A DNA stretch of 64,000 nt from Euphorbia lathyris. Taxonomy: Eukaryota; Streptophyta; Magnoliopsida; Malpighiales; Euphorbiaceae. The notes beneath the pieces are model-generated. The model made no database searches. It was not told the DNA's origin and saw nothing but the letters and a program-made list of their open reading frames with translations. The stretch is taken from positions 82,086,441 to 82,150,440 of the forward strand of contig NC_088914.1 in NCBI RefSeq assembly GCF_963576675.1, in the 5' to 3' direction. How positions within the stretch are numbered: the first letter of the stretch is position 1; each line of letters opens with the position of its first letter. The translations under genes and the position numbers were made by a program. Shown piece after piece: positions 23,982-35,440 of the stretch.

Positions 23982-24227
23982 GTTTGAAAGACTGAGAGCT
24001 TGATTCTGAATGTTCTTGAGCCTTGGGAGAGAAAATGACAGAAACAAAAAAAGGGAATAACAAAAGAGGAAGAAGAGTTGTAGACAGATTAAGATGGAGA
24101 GTTCTAAGGAATTCAAATTCTAAAAAATCCTGCAGGATTCTTTTCTCTATTATCTTAAAAAAAAGAGAAAATATTTAATAAAACTTCTTTTGTACATAAA
24201 TTTTATTTTTGCTAATTCATTTATGCA

Positions 24228-24244
24228 CAAAAGAGGGGGGCAAT
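24228..24244 (+). other. polypurine tract
   Basis: ACAAAAGAGGGGGGCAAT just before the 3' LTR start; it primes plus-strand DNA synthesis in LTR elements. Confidence 0.85.
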
Positions 24245-26302
24245 TGTTGGCCAAAAATAAATAAATTTTATTTTATGTATATACAATACTTGGGTGTCGA
24301 TTTTAGGATATAGTTTATACTTTGCCTAGAAAATAATAAATGATAAAATAAAAAATGAAAATATATTCGTAAACTCACCTCAAACACGCGGGGCGTGTAT
24401 TTCCATACGCGGGGCGTATACCACACATCCGAAGGCGTTCCACTTCAGAGAGTCCTTTACGCGGGGCGTGCCTTCCTATACGCCACGCGTAAAACGCATC
24501 GAGAAGGTATTCCAAGATCAGAAGCACAAACACGCGGGGCGTTCCTCCAATACGCAGGGCGTAAACTAGACACTCGTAAAAGTCATGCTTCAGGAGCTCA
24601 AACACGCAGGACGTGCCCTCCTACGCGGAACTTAACATCAGAGACGTCATGCGTAAGCCTTAGCAACAAGGCGCTCCAGGATCAGAAGCACAAACACGCG
24701 AGGCGTGCATTTCCATACACGGGGCGTATACCGCGCGTCCGAAGACGTTCCGCTTCAGAGACTCGTTTACACGGGACGTACCTTCCTGTACGCCACGTGT
24801 AAACACCATAATAAAAACGCACAAGCTTCAGGAGCCGCTTTACGCAGGGCGTAGCCCGACACGCGGGGCGTGTACTCTCTTCCGGCAAGCAGTTAGCAGC
24901 AGTTAGTGGAAGTTGAGTTAGTTGATGATGTGGCAAGTTAGTGGTAAGTTAGTTGATAAAAAATTACCAAAATACCACTGAACAATTACCAAAATGCCAC
25001 TCCAAAAAACTATAAATAGACCCCCTCCCCTTCATAAAAAATCACTCATTCAACACACAAAACCCCCTCTCAAAGCTCCAATGCTTAGTCGCTAGTCCCT
25101 TTAATTCTTAGTTCTTAGTTCCTCAAGTTCTTCTTTTTGTTCTTCGTTTTTCTTAGCTTCGATTCCTTCTTTAGCTCTCCTTTAGCCTTAATTCAAGTTC
25201 CAATAGCCTCTTTTCAAGTTTTTTCAATTCAATTTAGCATTCCCAAGCCTTTAATTTGCTCAATTCATAGCTAGAATTCTGTTTTCAAATTAATTTTCCA
25301 GATTCGTCCAACTACTTTCAAAGCCCGATTTCGTCCATTTAAAGTCATTTCTTGCTTTCAATCCCTTCAACAAAGTTGGTTCTAACGTCCTGAAGTTCGA
25401 TCTAGTGTATTTATTTTCCCAATTCCGTGTTCGGAAACTCTATTTACAAGTCGATCTTTCCAGCCCAAATTCTTTTAGATACTCTGTTTCCAGAATTTTC
25501 CAGATTCATCCGGTTGTTTTCAACTCTCAATTTCGCCCTTTTAAAGTTCGTTTTAGCCTTAGACCCCTTATAAAAGTTTGTTCCTGACATTCCGAAGTTC
25601 AATTTAGACTATTTACTCATCTGATTCCGTGTTTCTAAGCATCCAAACGAGCCTCCTAAAGTTAAAGATTAAATCTGCCCCATTTACCTACCACACGTTT
25701 CGACATTGCCAAAGATCACATACCGTACGGGTCCGACCGGCTGCAGCTCTCCGAGGACCTCGCACCAACACCAAAATTCAACATCAATCCGAGATAGCTA
25801 TTGTGGCTCCGAGTTTGTTGTTGAATTTCAATTTATTTTATCACATTTCAATTCTTTGTATTGATTTGTTTATTCTAATTCAATTGATTACCTATATGTT
25901 TAATATAGAGATTTCTCAATTGTAATTCATTTCATTTTAATACTTACTTTGAACACATGTATTCAAACACTCATTCATATCAATAAATACCATTTTTCTC
26001 AAAATCTCGTGTCAATTTCGCACTTTAATTTCCTTTAATTTTCTGTCCTCAATTTGTACGTTTAGCTTAAATAAAAATAATCAATCTAGCAAAGTTTCTA
26101 TAACGGCGCTAGAGACCCAAGAGGGACTTTTTCAATTCTTGCGTCCCTCGCCAATCGCTTCGATTTAGAATTCATGTTTTCGGCGCACAATTTCACAAAC
26201 GTAACCGTTTTTCATAATTGAGAAATAATTTCTCTGGCACGCCCGCACCCTAACCACACGTGACAAGGTTAAAATTAGCATATTTCGAAAATATCACTAA
26301 CA
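24245..26302 (+). repeat. 3' LTR of the Tat element
   Basis: 2058 bp, colinear with the 5' LTR, from TGTTGGCC to CACTAACA. It lacks about 21 bp of the GC-word array near 24605 present in the other copy and has scattered substitutions, mostly transitions. The TATA-like sequence is at 25010-25019. Confidence 0.95.
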
Positions 26303-26307
26303 GTAAC

Positions 26308-28711
26308 GTTATTTCGTAATGATCGATTCAAAAACTGCAATTGTAACGATGCTCACACGAGCCATTTTAATTTAGGGTGCTACTAACGATATTTTTGCCT
26401 ACAAGTGAATAAGTTTTTGGGTAGACTAGTTGATGGATTGACCCATCTATTTGTTTAGGGTTTCACATCACACCAATTAGCAATCCACAAGGTTAATATT
26501 CTTAACATTATCAACTCTTAAACATGAGAAAGTACTAGGAATCCATGCAACTTTTGTTTAATTCATCTAATCTTTTATTAAACTAAGAAATAGCTAGAAT
26601 TCTATGGTATAATGATTATGAATTTTCATCAGGCTCTATCACTTCATGACGTACAGGTAGAATAATGAATATATAAAAAGAAAAAACATGAATGAAATGA
26701 ATGTATATAGTCATAACTAGAATAACTGTGCTATTGGAAGCGAAAAACATGGAAGCAGATAATAATAAAAACTAATTGAATAGAACATCAATAAATACCC
26801 TTCAAATCAATTCTGTGAAAAAAAAAGAATTATTAGGAGATAGAAAGTGAGGAGAACAGCTTTTTAGGGTTTTATCTACATCTTGTCCTACCCAACCCAA
26901 GATAAATAGTCATGCCAGGAACCTTGTCTCTTGATCGTCATCATCATCATGCATTTTCTGAAAATACAAAAAGTATTCTCTAAAGTCCAGTTAAATTATT
27001 TTTTAATACTGTTTTTTTCTTTTTGATGAAAAGTTGGAGAGAGTGGGAAAGAGGCCCGGATATCCCATCTAGGTCGGCAATCCCGAAAAAACTGTTTTAA
27101 TATGTATGAAATCGATGTTTAAAACATTGATTTCAAATGTAAAGAATTTCGATGATTAAAGTGTTAGAAGATTTAATACTGTTGTTTCGAATATCAATAT
27201 TAGATGTGATCGGACATTTATACTGAACCGAACTAGCTAATTGAATCACGATTTTTTTATATATGAAATTGATATATTAAACACTAATTTCATTGTTCTA
27301 AAAAAAATTGAAACTAAGTATTAGCTTCGAATATATCATTAGAATAAGCATTATAGTGAAGGAAAGTCTAGAGGTGACAATTATATAAACGAGCAGATAA
27401 CACGAAATATATAAATAATAAGTCATTTTTGAATTGACAACAAATTAACATGATTCAAGTTTTTGGATTCGGTTAGATAAAAAATAACAAGTACCTAATT
27501 TTTTTTTAGATTTTATCCTATTTTTACAAAGCACGTATTAATAAAGGTAATAAAAGAACATGTTATATAGATAGTAAAATTATATATAATTTATATAAAC
27601 ATCGCACAATTTCAACATAATATTAACGCGTTCATTCAATAGATTTTGAGTTAAATTTCTGATTATGGGGTTAAACTGTTAATCTAAAAATAAGATAAAA
27701 GACTAACTATTATTATATCATCTTATTTTTCACAATTAAAATGGTTATAAACTTACATTTTACTCACAAAATCAATACAAATTCGACACTCCCGATTGAG
27801 TTATTACAATATTATAAAGTTTTAGATTTGATAATTAATACGACACAAACACAATACTAACCTGATAATTGTAACCCTAGAAAAATCCCCTCATTAATCC
27901 AATATTATTTTTGTTCCCAAAGAAAAAGTAAAAATTCCAATATTAATTTGGTCCCTACCTATGTGACTGGCTAGCTAACCCTGGCCTTGCATCTGGGAAT
28001 CAAATTCTAAATTCTAATTTATTATTGTAAAAAAGAAATATATCTTTTGAGAAGTGATTGGTTGAAAAGCTAGATGTTTATAATTTTTGTGTTTTGGTAG
28101 TGTGTATAGGAATTTAACTTTTAGAAGGACAGGCAAAGTGGGCATGCTTTTCTTGTCTATACTTGATTTTTATGATATAGTTGGTCAAGCCATTACCATT
28201 ACCACATTTTATCCATTTAATTGAATAGCTTAGCTAGGGTCCTCTTTTCTTACCCTCTTTTGTGTTTTTTTTTGTTGTCTCAATGAGAGGAAAAGATGGT
28301 AAAAAAAACAAACAAAAGCATTCTTGTGTAGTGGAGGAGAGGAGGAGGATGAAGTGACTTCATCATTAATTGCTTTCTTTTCTTTGATTTGACTCTAATT
28401 CAAACTACTACTACTACAACTTGTTTATTTCACTAATTAATTTTGTAAATAGGTCATACACACTTATTCTCACTACCTATATATGATTGGACCTTTGTTT
28501 GTTTCATAATGTTGTTAATTATGTGATTAATAAAACCATCAAACAATCCGTTGCGAAGCGAAGACTAGCGAGGAGTTGAACAATCAGTGGCGGAACAAAG
28601 ACTCGCAAGAAGTTGAAGAGGCTATAGCTTAGGGTGCTGAAGCAACCCATTTCTAGTTAGAAATCTTATACGTCATCGTCGGGCCAAAGAGTTATGGAGA
28701 TATCTTATGAT
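26308..28711. other. intergenic, no gene seen
   Basis: AT-rich with no recognisable protein, RNA gene or clear transposon ends. It ends with the left ATGAT target duplication of the copia derivative at 28712. Confidence 0.6.
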
Positions 28712-29124
28712 TGTTAGTACATATCTCTTTAGACTAAATTAGAGTTTCAATGTAATTATCTCTCCTAGTTTCGAGAATAAGTTGTCAATGGATTTCTGTC
28801 TGTTCGATTTATTCCAACCAAAGATCAGGTTGTAGACATTTTGACCAAGCCTCTATCTAGTAGTCGCTTCATTCTCCTATTGGATCGGCTTCGACTGTGT
28901 TCCCCGATATCGGCTTGAGGGGGGCTGTTAGTACATATCTCTTTAGGCTAAATTAGAGTTTCAATGTAATTAATATTCTCCATTCTTATCCTGTAACTCT
29001 AGGGTTAGAGTCATTATTACTTTAGGACTACTCACTATATATATATATATATATCCATATTCTCTGTAACCCTAATTTCATCAAGCCTAATACAATTACA
29101 CAATTATCTCTTCTAGTGTTTACA
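28712..29124 (+). mobile_element. 413-bp internally deleted copia element
   Basis: Flanked by a perfect 5-bp duplication ATGAT (28707-28711 and 29125-29129). It holds the first ~46 bp of a 5' LTR (TGTTAGTACATATC...), then the last part of RNase H (RFIPTKDQVVDILTKPLSS in the 28800-28860 region), a polypurine tract TTGAGGGGGGC (28915-28925) and a 199-bp 3' LTR (28926-29124). The remainder of the 5' LTR and nearly all of gag-pol have been deleted. It contains an (AT)n run at about 29038-29054. Confidence 0.88.
28926..29124 (+). repeat. copia 3' LTR (199 bp)
   Basis: Begins TGTTAGTACATATC after the polypurine tract and ends TTTACA before the ATGAT duplication. The first 46 bp match the truncated 5' copy at 28712 with one substitution. 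Confidence 0.85.
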
Positions 29125-29225
29125 ATGATCTCCTTGGATACCCTCTTATGAGCAATCACTAAATTCAAAAACTTATGTGGCTAGTGAGTTGTTGTAAACT
29201 GTTAATTTGTTATTTTTGTTGTTCA

Positions 29226-29376
29226 TAGACAGAGACGGATCTAGGGGGAGTTATGGGGATTCACTATGTATGGAGCTTTATTTTTTTCATGTAAAAACAT
29301 TAAAGAAATATCAATTTAGTATCCATAAATTACGATAAACCACCACAAACACCTCATATCAGTAAATCCTTATTCC
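29226..29376. mobile_element. possible short hAT-like remnant
   Basis: CAGAGACGGAT at the left and a related inverted end near 29370 are bordered by TTCATAGA and CTCGTAGA (6 of 8 match). Weak evidence. Confidence 0.25.
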
Positions 29377-30896
29377 GTCATTGCTCGTAGATAATAACAA
29401 CCTTTTCACAATCTTAACCAAATACTTTGTATCTAGTGTTAATAATAAAAAGAAAACACAAAAAGGGAAACTAATGGATATTTAATAAGTTCTCTAAAAA
29501 ATGGATATTTAAGTTTATAAATAAACTATCAAAAATAAGTTTTATTAGTTAATATTGAAGCATAAATAGTGATGAAGTTAGGAAAATTCTAGAAATTCTA
29601 TAATATATTTCCGAAATAATACATCCAACAGTTACTTGTTTACATTTTATAACTATTTCTTTTGATTGGTCGAGTATATCACTCCAGAAGTACGATAGGA
29701 GTTCTTGAAAAGCTCTGAAAGACTAGGGTCTCCCAACGGTTTTGGGATTTTTTTTTTGTACAATATTGAATTGCTAGTCAAAACCATAAGTTAAAATATT
29801 TATGTACAATAAGATTAGTCCTAGGTAACCACGGATTAATTATGTAATGAATTGTAAATCCAAATAAAATATCAAAACAAAAATGTTTTACTGATTTAAA
29901 TTTGAAATTGAATTGATGAGGATAATAGAAAATCATGGGAGCTCAACTCAAGAACAATGAAGGAGATTAGTGCTTTAAATAAAATAAAATAAATTATAGT
30001 GTTGGTTAAAACTTTAAGTAGACGTCAACAGTGACGAAATCTCATAAGCTAGTGGCCGCAAATTAATTCCTCCAACCACCTCATCTCCTCCTTTCTCTCC
30101 ATCAAATCCTAATTAATTAAGCTACAAAATTATGTGTCCTCTTTCCTTGATATTTCATACTTCTTAATTCTTAATTAATTATTCACTCACACCATATTTA
30201 GTTTGTGGCTTAGTTGGTAGAAAGAGTTCTTGAATTGGATTCCTATGAAATACATATGTTTAGAGAAGAGTGGAAGTGCTTTTATTAGGAAATCATGTAA
30301 TTCAAAAGATTAAGATGATTATTGAGATTAAACATGTGCAAGATGATATTTAGTAAAGGAATTCTTGAGTCCGCGTTGGATTAGTTAGTGTGGTATCTTC
30401 GAACTATGGAATAAAATTATACCTACGGACTTTTTAATTCAAATGAATGTGAGGAATAAAGAGACTGTAAAATTCTAAAGGATTTGATTATCAAAACGAT
30501 ATCGACCATACATAAATGATTAAAGAATAAAATTATACTAGTGAATTTGAATGAACTTGAACTTGAAAGTTACAACTAAGGAACTAATCGAGAAATTTAA
30601 AATGCTGAAGTCTAGAGAAAATTTGATAGAGTTTTGTTTGAGTGTGTGTTGAGTTGGTCTTTTTCATTGAGATTTTTGATTTTTTTTATAGATGTTAGAG
30701 GTAACTTCATGGTTTCCACTAAGTCATGTTCTCCACATTCAGATCACATTTTGAGTAACTACTCCACCACGTGGTTCCCATCATCTCAATGGTTTATTGA
30801 TTCTGGCATTTTTTACTTCTTTACTTCTTAATCGGCTCACAGAAACCATGTAAAAAAGTAAATGGCCTCCTGAGATGATTCCTTACTAGGTTTACT
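29377..30896. other. intergenic, no gene seen
   Basis: AT-rich sequence without recognisable genes. A 65-codon frame at 30634-30831 shows nothing identifiable. Confidence 0.55.
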
Positions 30897-30904
30897 TCAA
30901 GTCT

Positions 30905-31055
30905 CCTCTGTTTTCCTCAAGATGGGTCATCTGTTTTCCCTCAAGATGTTTCCTTTGAGTCTCTCTCAAGATGGTTCTCTTAGTTTCCCTCAAGATATTT
31001 CCCATGGGATATCCCTCAAGATGGCTCCCCTAGTTTCCCTTAAGATGTTTCCTTT
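30905..31055. repeat. ~24-bp imperfect tandem repeat
   Basis: Six units built around TTTCCCTCAAGATG, with starts of the TCAAGATG core at about 30917, 30941, 30966, 30990, 31016 and 31040 (spacing 24-26 bp). In plus-strand translation this gives repeated SLKMFPL-like words in a 99-codon frame (30922-31221). I see no independent sign that the frame is a gene. Confidence 0.75.
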
Positions 31056-31239
31056 GGGGCCTCCCTCTGGCAGCCATTACATCTCGCCAATGTTAAAATT
31101 TGTATGCTTGCAGATATGTACTAGGTTCCAATGGAATATTAACACTCATATACTTGGGTCTAGACTTGCCTACCTGAAATCGTGTAACCATACAGTGAGC
31201 CTATTACTCAAGTACCTATAACAATGAAGAATGGGAGAA

Positions 31240-31640
31240 ACAGTTTGATTTGAATAGGCTAAAGGCGTGGAAGGAGGATAAGATTTTTCTGCATCATACT
31301 AGGAGGACTCAAAACATTTTGGTAAGAGTTCCCATAAGAGAGGTTCGGGTGTTGAGGTCTCCTCCAATTGTTATAAGAATTGTAAGAGTTGGGGTTAGAA
31401 TTATACATTTATTGGTCACTAACATAACTTACATTCTCATTACCGTCTCCGATGAAAGGATTTCTTGCTCGACTATCCTTGTTGTGATTATCACCGACAC
31501 AGTGTACACAAGATAGTGCGGGTATGGTTTGGTTGAGGCTCATTTGCAATATCAAGATGTACATCTTTTTGTTCAGCTCAGCCACAGAGGGATTGTGAGC
31601 CTCATTCTCTAAGGCGTACATGTGTTGTCTTCGTGTCTCA
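31240..31640 (-). pseudogene. Athila-type gag zinc-knuckle remnant
   Basis: Minus-strand translation shows CVHCVGDNHNKDSRARNP, then VSYVSD, then YNSNPNSYNSYNNWRRPQHP and NLSYGN. This matches the nucleocapsid end of Athila-type gag, where C-x2-C-x-G-x-H is followed by VNYVG, an Asn/Tyr-rich tract and W-x-x-HPNFSW. One stop lies in the middle. It abuts a copia relic at about 31700. Confidence 0.65.
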
Positions 31641-31749
31641 TGAAATTAATTTAAGAATAAAATGAAAACTAAAGGACATAGTTTTATAATGAAAATGATT
31701 GAGACTTGTAAGCACGTATGTAACTGATGTTGTGTGACACATCATGTGA

Positions 31750-32905
31750 TCCTAGTGAGGGGGTTACAATTTAGAACCATTACCAATAGTGACTACTTTG
31801 GGTCCTTCATACTCAGAGCGAAGAGCAAGATTTTCTAAGTCTGAGGTTAGATGATGGGTGGCACCGGTATTCATGATCCATCACTGATTTTTGGTGTTTG
31901 AAGCCGAAGAAACATCACTAGTTTATTAAGGAATTTTTCGTTGGTCCATATCGAAAGTCTAAGAGGAACAATTTCGAGCAAAATGGCCCCACCCTTTACA
32001 ATTAAAACATATAATAAGATAAATCCATCGTTGTTGATTGACTATTACGGATGAAAGCAGGTTGCATAGAAAACCAATTCTCATAACCCTAAAAATTAGA
32101 TCGTCCGTCTCTATACTATCGTCCATATCCCCATCCTCGAGACGTATTACCTTGTGACAACAATAATAACTTTAGTTGAAGCATCCTAGGCTAACAAAAT
32201 TTCCTCACTAAGCAAACAAATCAATCAAATTATCATATGTGATATGTGATATGTTCCAATCGAGTCCGAACAAACAACCTATATAATGGTTCGAGACTAA
32301 CCAAAATATAATGCACAAAATCATCTAAATTCATCAGATTTCGTAAAGCAACCAAATGATCTAATAAGCCCTTAGCTTTTTTTCATGTAAATAGAAATTG
32401 AATCATTATTTTCTTGCAGAGTAAGAAGTTGATTGCAGATATTCCAAAAAAGAGATTGAGATCCAATGGAGAATGTAACATGCAACTTATCTCATGCTTG
32501 CTTGACTGTTGTTGATCCAATCAATTATGGAAGCATATTTTCAAACACCGATGTAAAGACCCAGGACATAACTTGATGATCTTGTTGTTCCCAAATAACA
32601 AAAGCATCACCAGTTGAAAGAGGTAAGGTCAATGCATTAACATGATCATAAAGCGACATCCCTTTTAGTACATTGGTTAATTGAGTTTTTTCAAAGGAAA
32701 AAAATTGACCGAGATAAGTTTAATGGACAAGCTGTGAGAGATTAGAGTGAATTGAGAAAAAAAGGAATTATTATTCATTCAAATGCTACCCGACATAAAA
32801 GACGAGGAAGAGGTAGAAGAAGAAGAAACTGAAATAGTAAAGGAGGAAGAAGAATTGGTTCCAATTGACATTTTGGTGTTTAAACCCTAAAAAGCTCTCA
32901 TATCG
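31750..32905 (-). pseudogene. Ty1/copia gag-protease remnant
   Basis: The minus strand, with many stops, shows the copia zinc knuckle CFNCKGWGHFARNC near 32010. The protease start follows, MNTGATHHLTSDLENLALR, then YEGPKVVTIGNGS near 31790. Upstream gag sequence runs to about 32880. A degenerate primer site, GATATGAGAGC, reads on the minus strand near 32905. The fragment ends near 31745. Confidence 0.7.
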
Positions 32906-33670
32906 TATATTATTGAAATAGTTTCTCGCTCTAATAGCACTTGAAAAATTACAACATATAGATCGTACATAGGGATGGAAATGGATAGGGTGCATGCAGA
33001 TAGTGTCAATCCCAAACCCTTACCCTTTTATTTTTTAATTACCCGTATCTGTCCTATTACCCTAACAGGTATAATTTTTTGCATCACATAACCTTCTCAT
33101 TTAATTTACGGGTGTCCGCGGGTACCCTTACCCGTTAAAAATTAATAAATAAAATAAAAAATATTACAAATTTAACATAGTATAAATTTAATAAATTATC
33201 CATCTAAAAATTGAACAAATTCAACCTTAATCAATAAGAATAAAGTAATTTAGTGGTATCACTCAATGGTTGAAGAAGAAAAGGTTGGGATTCAAATTTC
33301 ACATCGTACGTCTAAAAAATAGTAATCTTCTTTAATATATAAAAGAGTTATAATGGGTAACGAGTATCAGGTACCTGGGGGGTATTCACATATCCGTCTC
33401 ATTACCCTAACAGACAATGGTTTTGATCTCATACCCTTTTATATAAGGTACGGATAGCCTCATTAGGATCAGATAGTGTCGGGTACCCACGGGTATAATA
33501 CCCGTTGCCATCCCTAATCGTACACATTCGAAACCTAGTCTTAGTAGGAGACTAATGGATTTGTATATTCCTCATACAATACAAATTCTAGTTTCTTATA
33601 TACAAATACAAGTCCTTGTTGCACAAAAAGACACATGTCTTTATCAGGATGGAACGTCTCAATAGCGAAA
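32906..33670 (-). mobile_element. copia LTR remnant, interrupted by a MITE
   Basis: Lies where the 5' LTR of the minus-strand copia relic should be, with AT-rich LTR-like sequence on both sides of the MITE at 32970-33516. The outer edge near 33670 is approximate and no partner LTR is in the window. Confidence 0.4.
32970..33516. mobile_element. hAT MITE (547 bp)
   Basis: Ends TAGGGATGG and CCATCCCTA are inverted repeats, flanked by a perfect 8-bp duplication ATCGTACA (32962-32969 and 33517-33524). The inside repeats GGGTA/TACCC words and has no coding capacity. It sits inside the copia LTR remnant, so it is the younger insertion. Confidence 0.9.
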
Positions 33671-34962
33671 CATCCTAAAAAATAACGATAAAGATAGAAA
33701 TAAACTGAATTTCACATCGGAGATAAAAAAGATAGTAACTGAACCATATTAATAAGGTAAATTTTCAACATTTACATATACGTTTTAAAACCGTGAGAAC
33801 CCAAAAATTAAAACTTACACCAAAACGGATAATATCTACGTATGGTTTAGAAGAAAACACTAATTAATTAGCAATTAGTATCCAAACACTATTTGTTTAG
33901 ATTTAAATCCATCTCGAGCCACTCATATAGAAATAGTTTAAGTGGAAATTAAAAAAAGCTAAGCCAAAAGAGAAAGAGAAAGAGAGTGAGTGGCTTGGCT
34001 AGGGTAGAGCTAGCTAGCTAACTTTATTAGACATTGAAAATAGAAGAAAAAATGCCACCAATTGGACAACAAAAAGTGACTTACTTACTTACTTGTCCAA
34101 ATCCATAGGCAAACCGTACTACATTGTTTATTGACTTCGAGGTAAGGTGCTCACTTGCTCATGTTTGGGATCCCAACCCAACCAACCCCCACATGATCAT
34201 CAACTTAACTTTGTGTTTATGTCTTAATTACTACTTAATTAGGAAAAGATTAATTTCCCTAAACCAACCTTTGCTTCTTTCTATCAAATTAATCCTCCAT
34301 TAATGAATTATTTCCTTTTTGTTGTTGGTTGCGTGCCATCAAAATTGTCATCTAATGGATAAGTTTAACATAAAAATGAAGATGATTACATATCCACTTA
34401 ATTATAATCTTTGCAATAAGTGATGAGAAATGTTGCTAATTGAGTATATTGTAGTGTATTGTTTCTCTTTGTATTTCTCTATATATGTTTAACTTAAATT
34501 GTGGATTATTTCTTCCCTCCTACCAACATGAATTTAATTTGGATAAGCCTTTGGATAACTATAACTTAGTAATAAAGAAGCAACTCTTGTGATATCGTTA
34601 TCTGGATTTAATTCTCATTCCTATTTCCGTTACTGTTATTGGAATCCCATAAATAAAACAATATATTAAAAATACCCTTGACTCAGAATTCACAGATAAA
34701 GAGTGTTTCAATACCCTGATTGCTCAATTGAGTTTCTTTTGGATGCTTTTACCTCGAAATATTAAAGATTCATATGAATATGTCTATAGAGTTTTTCGGC
34801 GGGCAGTGGGTGCTCCAGCCTTAGCTTGACCTTGCTTAGATATGTATGTGCCTTTTGTAGCTCGGCTGACAATGCAGACTGGGTTTGTGAGAAAAGGTCC
34901 CGTTTTAAATTTTCATTAAATATATCCGTAAGGATTGATGAAAAATCTTAAACATGATTTAG
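33671..34962. other. intergenic, no gene seen
   Basis: AT-rich; no protein or RNA gene recognised. It forms the distal upstream region of the HD-Zip gene. Confidence 0.55.
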
Positions 34963-35157
34963 AGGGTGTTTGGTTACTCCCTCCTTTTGTTTACGTTTTC
35001 ACTCTAAAAAAAGAGATTTAGGTATTTGGTTAGACACATCATGTTTGCCTTTTATAGCTGAAAGTAGTTTTTTTTTTATGAAAACAGCGAATCACTACTT
35101 TTTAGAAAAACAGTTTTTCCAACAACAAACAAACAGTAGGTAAACCAAAAGGACCCT
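34963..35157. mobile_element. small hAT-like MITE upstream of the HD-Zip gene
   Basis: Inverted ends AGGGTGTTTGGTTAC and GTAAACCAAAAGGACCCT. It is related in reverse orientation to 62228-62515, sharing TTGTTTTTCTAAAAAG-like and GGCAAACA-like words. No clean target duplication. It lies about 280-480 bp before the HD-Zip start codon. Confidence 0.6.
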
Positions 35158-35360
35158 AGTCCCGAACATAATTATCTCAAAGAAAATACATATAATTAAA
35201 AAAAAAAAAAAGGAAAAAAGAAAAAGAAAGAAAGGGGCCTTGTTGTCAAACATTGATAGAAGGAAAAAGTCCATAGAGACAAACTACCCCCCTTGAGTCC
35301 TACTCAAAATCCCTTATAAAAACAACCCCACAAATGTTTCCTCTTACTTGTCCACTCCTT

Positions 35361-35368
35361 TTATAAAC
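35361..35368 (+). promoter_or_regulatory. TATA box of the HD-Zip gene (candidate)
   Basis: TTATAAAC lies 73-80 bp upstream of the start codon and is followed by a CT-rich leader. Another TTATAAAA occurs near 35313. Inferred. Confidence 0.5.
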
Positions 35369-35440
35369 ATTAAACACTTCTTCTTCTTCATTCAACACAC
35401 ACTTCCATAAACACAAACATAAACATTAACAAAATCAAAC

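Larger units (their letters stand above)
11814..26302 (+). mobile_element. Tat-lineage Ty3/gypsy retrotransposon (14.5 kb)
   Basis: A nearly complete element, flanked by a perfect 5-bp target duplication GTAAC (11809-11813 and 26303-26307). Order: 5' LTR, primer site, gag, protease, reverse transcriptase, RNase H, a second archaeal-type RNase H, integrase, a GC-word array, an antisense PMD gene, polypurine tract, 3' LTR. The dual RNase H, the long LTRs and internal region, and an extra antisense ORF before the 3' LTR are known traits of Tat elements (Ogre/Retand/Atlantys group). The sense frame has stops at 14706, 15318, 18217 and 19693 and frame changes near 16490 and 17050, so this copy is not autonomous. 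LTRs differ by scattered substitutions and a ~21-bp indel, implying moderate age. Confidence 0.92.
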
